A program made the translations under genes and the position numbers. Source: Amycolatopsis sp. (lineage in GTDB: Bacteria > Actinomycetota > Actinomycetes > Mycobacteriales > Pseudonocardiaceae). From it: a DNA stretch of 64,000 bases. The stretch is from assembly GCF_025464955.1 (NCBI RefSeq), contig NZ_JAODNM010000154.1:50838-114837 (forward strand), written 5' to 3'. A model generated the notes under the pieces. The model was not told the DNA's origin. It worked only from the letters and a program-made list of their open reading frames with translations, and did no database searches. Below are positions 58,205 to 64,000 of this stretch, one piece after another. Within the stretch, counting starts at the first letter, position 1. Each line of letters opens with the position of its first letter.

Positions 58205-58474
58205 CAACTCTCCCCTCGCGTCCGCGTACACGCCGACGAGACGAAATCCCGCCGGAGCACGGAAAACCGGGCACCGGACCCAACACTTCAGTGCGCCTCG
58301 CGACAGACGGTCGCAGGACGCGGAGCACCCGTCAACGACTCCTGCGGAATTCAAGGAAATCGCGAGACCTGCGGCCATACGCCCCCGGACTCTGGTGAAT
58401 ATCCGGGTTTCCGGCGCATACGCTCGTGGCGATTTGCCCGGCACGGATGGCCGAACCGCTGAGCGAGGGATTCC

Positions 58475-59533
58475 ATGGCTTTCACATACCAGGTATCACA
58501 GCCCTATCTGACCGGCCGGGAACAGGAGTACCTCACGGAGGCCGTCAGCTCCGGCTGGATCTCCTCCCAGGGCCCATTCGTCGGCCGGTTCGAAGAGCAG
58601 TTCGCCGAGTACAACGAGTACGCCCACGGGGTCGCCTGTTCGTCCGGCACCACCGCGCTGACCCTGGCCCTGCGCGCGCTCGGGATCGGCCCCGGAGACG
58701 AGGTGATCGTTCCCGAATTCACCATGATCGCCTCCGCCTGGGCGGTAACCTACACCGGCGCGACCCCGGTCTTCATCGACTGCGCCGACGATCTCAATAT
58801 GGACGTCGAACTACTCGAAAGCAAGATCACCGCCCGCACCAAGGCCATCATGCCGGTACACATCTACGGTAGGCGCTGCGAGATGGACGCGATCATGAAG
58901 ATCGCCTACGAATACAATCTGCGCGTCATCGAGGACTCCGCCGAGGCGCACGGGGTGCGTCCCGTCGCCGACATCGCCTGTTTTTCCTTGTTCGCCAACA
59001 AAATCATCTCCGCCGGCGAGGGCGGGGTGTGCGTCACCAACGACCGGCATCTGGCCGAACAGATGGCGCATCTGCGCGGAATGGCGTTCAGCCGAGAACA
59101 CGATTTTATCCACAAGAAGCTCGCTTACAACTTCCGGATGACCAATCTGCAGGCCGCGGTGGCCCTGGCCCAACTGGAAAAGCTGGATGAGATCCTCGAA
59201 ATCCGCAAACGGATCGAGGCGCATTACGACGCCGGCCTCGAAGGCATCGAAGGCCTCACCAAACTGCCGCCGCGTGACGTGCTGTGGATGTACGACATCC
59301 GCGCCGAACGCCGGGACGATCTTCGCGAATCCCTTGCTGTGGACGGCATCGAGACCAGGCTGTTCTTTCAGCCGATGAGCCGACAACCGATGTACCTCGA
59401 TCCGGTCTGGCCTTCGCTCAATGCGACGCGGTTCGCTTCAGACGGGCTCTATCTGCCGACCTACACCGGCCTCACCGAAGGCGACCAGGACCGGATAATC
59501 GCCAAGATCAGGCAATTCTACAAAGCGGACTGA
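58475..59533 (+). CDS. DegT/DnrJ/EryC1 sugar aminotransferase, GDP-perosamine synthase-like
   Basis: 352 aa PLP enzyme: YQVSQPYLTGREQEYLTEAV, SSGWISSQGPFVGRFEEQFA, ACSSGTTALTLALRALGIG, DEVIVPEFTMIASAWAVTYT, IEDSAEAHGV, and the Schiff-base Lys in FSLFANKIISAGEGG. The opening is typical of GDP-perosamine synthases acting on GDP-4-keto-6-deoxymannose. The gene that should make this substrate, gmd, is only a fragment next door, so either another gmd exists or the pathway is broken. ATG 58475 follows GAGGG. Confidence 0.9.
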   Translation: MAFTYQVSQPYLTGREQEYLTEAVSSGWISSQGPFVGRFEEQFAEYNEYAHGVACSSGTTALTLALRALGIGPGDEVIVPEFTMIASAWAVTYTGATPVFIDCADDLNMDVELLESKITARTKAIMPVHIYGRRCEMDAIMKIAYEYNLRVIEDSAEAHGVRPVADIACFSLFANKIISAGEGGVCVTNDRHLAEQMAHLRGMAFSREHDFIHKKLAYNFRMTNLQAAVALAQLEKLDEILEIRKRIEAHYDAGLEGIEGLTKLPPRDVLWMYDIRAERRDDLRESLAVDGIETRLFFQPMSRQPMYLDPVWPSLNATRFASDGLYLPTYTGLTEGDQDRIIAKIRQFYKAD

Positions 59534-59636
59534 GGGGTGAGCGGGACCGTAGCGGGGCATAGACGCACGGTTTCCGCGCTACCGTCGCAGTACCTGTACG
59601 CCGACAGCTTTTGTGATGGTTCGACAAAGGAGTCCT

Positions 59637-60971
59637 GTGAGAAAGATACTTGAGACAATTCTTTCCGCGGATGCCTCCGCCGACGAGGTTGCCTCGCTGC
59701 CGGTTCCCGCGAGCTATCTCGGCGCCGTGGTCCTCGAGGCGGAGTCGGAAATGTTCGCCGGAATGGCCAGCCAGGACAAGGATCCGGCGAAGTCGCTGCA
59801 TGTGCGCGACGTGCCGACGCCCCAGCCTGGCCCGGACGAGGTCCTGGTCGCGGTGCTGGCCAGCAGCATCAACTACAACACGGTCTGGACCTCGATCTTC
59901 GAGCCTATGCCGACCTTCGGGTTCCTCCAGCGCTATGCCAAAACCGTGCCCGGCGCGGAGCAGCATGACCAGCCCTTCCAGGTGGTCGGATCGGACCTGG
60001 CCGGTGTCGTGCTCCGCACCGGAGCCGCGGTGCGCAACGTCAAGCCAGGCGACCGCGTTGTCGCGCATTGCCTCAACGTCGAACTGACCTCGCCGGACGG
60101 GCACAACGACACGATGCTCGACCCCGAACAACGCATTTGGGGGTTCGAGACCAACTACGGCGGCCTCGGGCAACTGTCCCTCGTCAAGGCCAACCAGCTC
60201 ATGCCCAAGCCCAAGCATCTCACCTGGGAGGAGGCAGCCTGTTCAGGGCTGGTGAACTCCACCGCGTACCGGCAGCTGGTCTCGCCCAACGGCGCTGCCA
60301 TGAAGCAGGGAGACGTGGTGCTGATCTGGGGCGCCGCGGGCGGGCTGGGGTCGTATGCCACCCAGTTGGTGCTCAACGGCGGCGGCATCCCGGTTTGTGT
60401 GGTGTCCAGCCCGAGGAAGGCGGACCTGGTCCGGTCGATGGGCGCGGAACTGGTCATCGACCGGTCCGCCGAGGGATTCCGGTTCTGGTCCGACCAACAC
60501 CACCAGGACGCCAAGGAGTGGAAGCGGTTGGGTGCCGTCGTGCGAGAACTCACCCGCGGCGACGATCCCGACATCGTGTTCGAACACCCTGGGCGGGAGA
60601 CTTTCGGCGCCAGCGTGTACGTGGCGCGCCGTGGTGGCACCATCGTCACCTGCGCCTCGACTTCCGGGTACGAGCACGTCTACGACAACCGGCACCTCTG
60701 GATGCGTCTCAAACGGATCGTCGGTTCGCACTTCGCCAACTACCGCGAGGCGTGGGAGGCCAACCGGCTGATCGCCAAGGGGATGGTCCACCCGACGCTG
60801 TCCGCCGTGTACCCGTTGGCCGAGACAGCGCAAGCAGTCCGGGAGGTGCACGCCAATCGGCACAACGGCAAGGTCGGCATCCTGTGCCTGGCACCGCAGA
60901 CCGGTCTGGGAGTCGACGATCCCGAGTTGCGGGAACGTTTTCTGCCGCACATCACCAGGTTTCAGAGCTGA
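59637..60971 (+). CDS. ccr: Crotonyl-CoA carboxylase/reductase
   Basis: 444 aa medium-chain reductase. ILSADASADEVASLPVPASY and LGAVVLEAESEMFAGMASQD are the N-terminal Ccr signature; VVGSDLAGVVLRTGAAVRNV, IWGFETNYGGLGQLSLVKAN, WGAAGGLGSYATQLVLNGGG (NADPH site) and FEHPGRETFGASVYVARRGG follow. It converts crotonyl-CoA to ethylmalonyl-CoA (with CO2) or butyryl-CoA, extender units for polyketides and part of the ethylmalonyl-CoA pathway. GTG 59637 follows AAAGGAG. Likely co-transcribed with the hydroxyacyl-CoA dehydrogenase 39 bp downstream, the step just before it. Confidence 0.95.
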   Translation: MRKILETILSADASADEVASLPVPASYLGAVVLEAESEMFAGMASQDKDPAKSLHVRDVPTPQPGPDEVLVAVLASSINYNTVWTSIFEPMPTFGFLQRYAKTVPGAEQHDQPFQVVGSDLAGVVLRTGAAVRNVKPGDRVVAHCLNVELTSPDGHNDTMLDPEQRIWGFETNYGGLGQLSLVKANQLMPKPKHLTWEEAACSGLVNSTAYRQLVSPNGAAMKQGDVVLIWGAAGGLGSYATQLVLNGGGIPVCVVSSPRKADLVRSMGAELVIDRSAEGFRFWSDQHHQDAKEWKRLGAVVRELTRGDDPDIVFEHPGRETFGASVYVARRGGTIVTCASTSGYEHVYDNRHLWMRLKRIVGSHFANYREAWEANRLIAKGMVHPTLSAVYPLAETAQAVREVHANRHNGKVGILCLAPQTGLGVDDPELRERFLPHITRFQS

Positions 60972-61010
60972 GGCTGCTCTTTCAGTGGCCAGAAGGAAAC
61001 GAGAATCGCT

Positions 61011-62657
61011 GTGACTGAACAGAATGTAACCGTCGGTGTCGTGGGACTCGGCTCGGTCGGTCAAGCCTGCGTGGAACTACTCACCGAGTCCGGTATCGCG
61101 GTGATCGCGGCCGATTCCGATCCCGCCGCGGTCGCCGGCGCGGATCTGGTCATCGAAGCGGTACCTGAGGATGAGGAGATCAAGGCTTCGGTCCTGCGTG
61201 CCGTCGCGGCTTCGTGCTCTCCGGACACGGTTCTGATCAGCACCACCGCCACACTCTCGCTGGCCTCGCTCGCCGCCGCATCCGGCCGGCCGACCCGGTT
61301 GGTGGGCCTGCGTTTCCTGGTCCCGCCGGGCACGGGCACCGGCTTCGAACTGATGACCACCACCATGACCGACCCCGACGCGGCCGACGCGGCCAAGGCG
61401 CTGCTGGCGCGGCTTCCACTGCGGCAACGGGAACTCGGCCACGCACACCGGCTGGCCTGGGACCTGTTGTTGGCTTACCTCAACCGGTCGGTCGCCTTGT
61501 ACGAGGCCGGCTATGCCACCCGTGAGGACATCGACACCGCGATGCGGCTGGGCTGCGGCCTGCCGTCGGGACCGCTCGCGTTGCTGGACCGGATCGGGTT
61601 GGACGTCGCGGCAACGGGGCTGACCGACCTGCACCAGCGGACCGGTCGCGCCGCGCACGCACCTGCCGGGCTCCTCAGCCGCATGGTGGACGACCAGCAT
61701 TTCGGCGCCAAAGTCAGTCGGGGCATTTATGCCTACACCCCGTCTGGGGAAGTCGCTTCCGCCGCCGAACGAATTGGCGTTGACCATGACGTGACAGCTC
61801 GGGAGGTCACCGGCATCGGCCTGGTCGGATCCGGCACCATGGCCCGAGGCATCGCCCAAGTGACCTCGATCAGCGGTTTGGACACCGTCCTGGTCGCCCG
61901 CACGAAAGAAAAGGCGGACGCCGCGATCGAGGCGGTCGACGCCTCCATGGTGCGTGCGGTCCGCCGCGGCCAGATCACCCCGGACCAACGGCGTGCGGCG
62001 CTGACGAACCTGCACCCCAGCTGCGACTTCGAGGAGTTGGCCGACCGGGACGTCGTCGTTGAGGCCGTCGCCGAGGACGACGAGGTCAAGGCCGAGGTCT
62101 TCGCCCAACTCGACCGCGTGTGCCGGCCAGGCACAATCTTCACGACGACGACCTCCAGCCTATCGGTCACCGACTGCGCGGAGGCGACGGAGCGACGCGC
62201 TGACGTGGTCGGGATGCATTTCTTCAACCCGGCGCCGGCGATGATGCTGGTCGAGGTCTGCCGCACCGAGTTCGTCAGCGAGGACGTCCTTGCCACCGCG
62301 CATGCCCTGGCAAGGCGACTCGGCAAGACGCCGGTCGACTGTTCGGACCGCGCCGGGTTCATCGTGAACTATCTGCTGTTCCCCTACCTGAACGACGCCG
62401 TGCGGCTCGTGGAGAGCGGGGTGGCGACGATCGAGGAGATCGATGCGGCCGTCGAGAGTGGACTGGGCTACCCGGTGGGGCCGTTCACCCTGATGGACAG
62501 CATCGGCCTCGACGTCGGCGAAGCGATCCAGCGCCGGCTGCACGAGGTCAACCACGACCCGGACGTGAAACCTACCGCGATGCTCACGCAGCTGATCAAA
62601 CTGGGCAGGCTCGGCCGAAAGACAGGAGCCGGCTTCTACGCCCACCCCCGGCGCTGA
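61011..62657 (+). CDS. Fused double 3-hydroxyacyl-CoA dehydrogenase, N-terminal unit degenerate
   Basis: 548 aa made of two tandem hydroxybutyryl-CoA dehydrogenase units. The C-terminal unit is complete: GIGLVGSGTMARGIAQVTSI, VVVEAVAEDDEVKAEVFAQL, GMHFFNPAPAMMLVEVCRTE with the catalytic His, and DRAGFIVNYLLFPYLNDAVR. The N-terminal unit keeps the Rossmann start (VGVVGLGSVGQACVELL) but lacks about 40 residues of the following helical hairpin and has GLRFLVPPGTGTGFELM where the catalytic HFFNPxP should be. It oxidises or reduces 3-hydroxyacyl-CoA/acetoacetyl-CoA upstream of Ccr. GTG start. Confidence 0.9.
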   Translation: MTEQNVTVGVVGLGSVGQACVELLTESGIAVIAADSDPAAVAGADLVIEAVPEDEEIKASVLRAVAASCSPDTVLISTTATLSLASLAAASGRPTRLVGLRFLVPPGTGTGFELMTTTMTDPDAADAAKALLARLPLRQRELGHAHRLAWDLLLAYLNRSVALYEAGYATREDIDTAMRLGCGLPSGPLALLDRIGLDVAATGLTDLHQRTGRAAHAPAGLLSRMVDDQHFGAKVSRGIYAYTPSGEVASAAERIGVDHDVTAREVTGIGLVGSGTMARGIAQVTSISGLDTVLVARTKEKADAAIEAVDASMVRAVRRGQITPDQRRAALTNLHPSCDFEELADRDVVVEAVAEDDEVKAEVFAQLDRVCRPGTIFTTTTSSLSVTDCAEATERRADVVGMHFFNPAPAMMLVEVCRTEFVSEDVLATAHALARRLGKTPVDCSDRAGFIVNYLLFPYLNDAVRLVESGVATIEEIDAAVESGLGYPVGPFTLMDSIGLDVGEAIQRRLHEVNHDPDVKPTAMLTQLIKLGRLGRKTGAGFYAHPRR

Positions 62658-63128
62658 GATGTAGTGAAGGGAGAAGATATCCGCAGTTTCGGATTCTCGC
62701 CCTGCGAATCTGCGAGTGTGTCAATGGGCACGCATAGCGTGGCTATCCAGCTTGGGTGAGTGCTGGCAGTAGGCAGGCGGTGTCCAGATAGGACTCGACG
62801 ACAGGACTGGATGACACGGAGTCCGTCAGTCCGGTGACGGTGCGGCCAGGTCGGTGGCGGGCCGCCGGGCGCCGGAGGCGCGCGTCCGCGGAGTGGCGGG
62901 TTCCACAACTCCGCGGCGAGTTGCGGCACTCCTGTCTACAGAAGCAAGGACCGGGGCCGACGACGGGCACGCCGTACGGATCCGAGCGCCACCCCTGTCA
63001 CGCCTTGGTACCACAGGTGCCGACGTGAGCACTGAGGCTGCTGAAGCTCGCCGCGCACGCTCCGATTCAGTAGTGCTGCGGCGCTTTCGCAAGTCGACGG
63101 CGAGTTGCTGTTGTGCCCGGAATGCAGT
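62658..63128. other. Intergenic region with two degenerate palindromic repeats
   Basis: No supported gene in about 470 bp. Degenerate members of the dispersed palindrome family lie at 62904-62925 (CACAACTCC-GCGG-CGAGTTGCGG) and 63088-63107 (CGCAAGTCG-ACGG-CGAGTTGC). The sequence between them has open frames but none with a recognisable domain. Confidence 0.45.
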
Positions 63129-63183
63129 CAGGGCTCGTGAGTGTCGCGGCCGGATGATCCGGTCGCGGCACTCACGAGCCCTG
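63129..63183 (-). terminator. Long hairpin terminator after the HNH gene
   Basis: CAGGGCTCGTGAGTG pairs perfectly with CACTCACGAGCCCTG; an inner TCGCGGCCGG/CCGGTCGCGG extension closes on ATGAT. It begins 15 bp after the HNH gene's stop. The CACTCACGAG motif recurs near 33900. Confidence 0.7.
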
Positions 63184-63197
63184 GGGTGGGGTTTCTG

Positions 63198-64000
63198 TTA
63201 CACGTGCATGGTATTTCGCCTCGGTCTTCGAAGCGGATCGAGATAAGCGGGCGGGATGAAGTCCGGCCTCCCGTCACCACCCATGCGTACTTCCCAACCA
63301 CCGCAATGAATTAATCGGTGGTGCCGTTCACAAAGGAGGGTCAAGTTGTCCAGGTCTGTTGGCCCGCCGAGGATCCAGAAAATAATGTGGTGACCCTCGG
63401 TGTGTTTTGCGTGTTTGTTGCAACCGGGAAAGGCGCATCCGCGGTCTCGCATGACGAGTCGTCGTCGTTGTCCGGTGGTGATGATTCTCTTGGACCGACC
63501 TAGATCCATCTGTTCACTCTCGGTCCCGAGAACAGCGGGGATGACCTTGCAGTCGCACGCCAACATCCGTGCCTCCGCCGCCGTGATGACGCCACCGTAG
63601 TCGAGCATCGCCGTCCCGATGCCGGACTTGAGTGTTTCGTAGTCCACGGTGACCGCCACATGGACCCGGTCACCACCGTGGGTCGGGATCTCGTCGACGG
63701 TCATCGCGAGGCGGACCAGGTCGACGAGAGCGTCGGCTTGGCGTTCCCATTGGCTGCGGGTGTCGCGGCCTTCCTCTTTCGTCGAGTGTGGTTTCGCGAG
63801 GGGGTCGAGGGCGGCGCGGAGTTGGGCGTAGGCGAGGTTGTCGAGCTTGCCTTTGAGTGTCGCGGAGCCGTCGCGGTGCTCTTGGAACGACAACTCCCGC
63901 TCCGGTCTCTCCGGCGGATCCTTCGGCTCCGGCCCATCCGGATCCAACGTGTCCAACAGCCGGTCGCCGGCCTTCTTCACTTCGACCGGGGACGCGTTAA
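63198..64000 (-). CDS. DUF222/HNH endonuclease domain protein (C-terminal part, cut by window edge)
   Basis: At least 267 residues; the frame stays open to the right edge, so the N-terminus is missing. DUF222 region: ELSFQEHRDGSATLKGKLDN, LAYAQLRAALDPLAKP, RQADALVDLVRLAMTVDEIP. HNH nuclease: RDRGCAFPGCNKHAKHTEGH H with the Cys pair, then DLDNLTLLCERHHRLIHCGG, giving C-x4-C, HH and the CxxHH signature. Proteins of this type (13E12-like) are present in many copies in actinobacteria and are often treated as mobile or host-interaction genes; the biological target is not known. Confidence 0.9.
   Translation of the reverse strand, partial: NASPVEVKKAGDRLLDTLDPDGPEPKDPPERPERELSFQEHRDGSATLKGKLDNLAYAQLRAALDPLAKPHSTKEEGRDTRSQWERQADALVDLVRLAMTVDEIPTHGGDRVHVAVTVDYETLKSGIGTAMLDYGGVITAAEARMLACDCKVIPAVLGTESEQMDLGRSKRIITTGQRRRLVMRDRGCAFPGCNKHAKHTEGHHIIFWILGGPTDLDNLTLLCERHHRLIHCGGWEVRMGGDGRPDFIPPAYLDPLRRPRRNTMHV

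Noticed and set aside
58475..62657. A complete glycosylated polyketide cluster
   Set aside because: No PKS, glycosyltransferase or tailoring set is present; only supply-type genes and fragments.
1..64000. CRISPR arrays, rRNA genes, intact insertion sequences
   Set aside because: No regularly spaced repeat units, rRNA-like sequence or transposase frame was found on either strand.

Overview
The window is high-GC actinobacterial DNA (GTG/TTG starts, leaderless or GGAGG-led genes, FecCD uptake with a DmdR/IdeR-type iron box, Bkd complex, crotonyl-CoA reductase, DUF222/HNH gene). Gene content and style suggest Pseudonocardiaceae, most likely Amycolatopsis or a close relative. This is inferred from the sequence alone.

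Layout. 0-7.5 kb: acyl-CoA dehydrogenase (cut by the left edge), a VOC protein, an acyl-CoA dehydrogenase stub, a secreted GH5 glycosidase, a large carboxylic acid reductase and a LigD-type phosphoesterase. 7.6-11.1 kb: a minus-strand array of 13 divergent tRNA genes in two blocks, split by a TetR/carboxymuconolactone-decarboxylase pair and a VOC gene. 11.3-14.8 kb: a 46-codon cysteine-containing small gene with its own promoter and terminator, then an iron-siderophore permease/permease/lipoprotein operon.

15-30.2 kb is the accessory core. It holds a SprT-like metalloprotease; a tightly coupled minus-strand operon TIR protein > ParA-like ATPase with a KGGVGR P-loop > unknown 214-aa protein > 1027-aa double ATPase with a HerA-like C-terminus; a divergent SEFIR-domain gene; an ECF-type sigma factor; a STAND/TPR protein; an HTH-like protein; and two very small ORFs leading into an XRE-STAND-TPR regulator. 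TIR, SEFIR, STAND and HerA modules together look like an immune or peptide-signalling locus. The four-gene TIR/KGGVGR/214-aa/HerA operon is the best candidate here for an undescribed system.

30.2-31.6 kb is a graveyard of gene pieces (LuxR tail, cupin, SnoaL-like head, P450 tail). 31.7-46 kb is mostly metabolic: argG, TetR, bkdABC with a divergent Lrp regulator, ArsR/SRPBCC pair, a methyltransferase, an SGNH hydrolase, an MFS/GntR divergent pair, a tannase-family esterase and a YciO/Sua5 protein. 46-52 kb is a beta-glucan unit: LacI regulator, GH64 and GH3, with three near-identical discoidin modules shared between the two enzymes. 52.5-54.5 kb: DUF6412-like protein, YidC paralogue, two-domain VOC protein. 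54.5-62.7 kb looks like an eroded secondary-metabolism locus: an orphan C-A-PCP protein, a broken gmd, a sugar aminotransferase, crotonyl-CoA reductase and a fused hydroxyacyl-CoA dehydrogenase. The right edge cuts a DUF222/HNH gene.

A dispersed palindrome (core CGCAACTCG-N4-CGAGTTGCG) occurs six times, usually at gene ends or at the broken edges of gene remnants, and once supplies the last 14 codons of a TetR gene. A second 43-bp repeat occurs twice.
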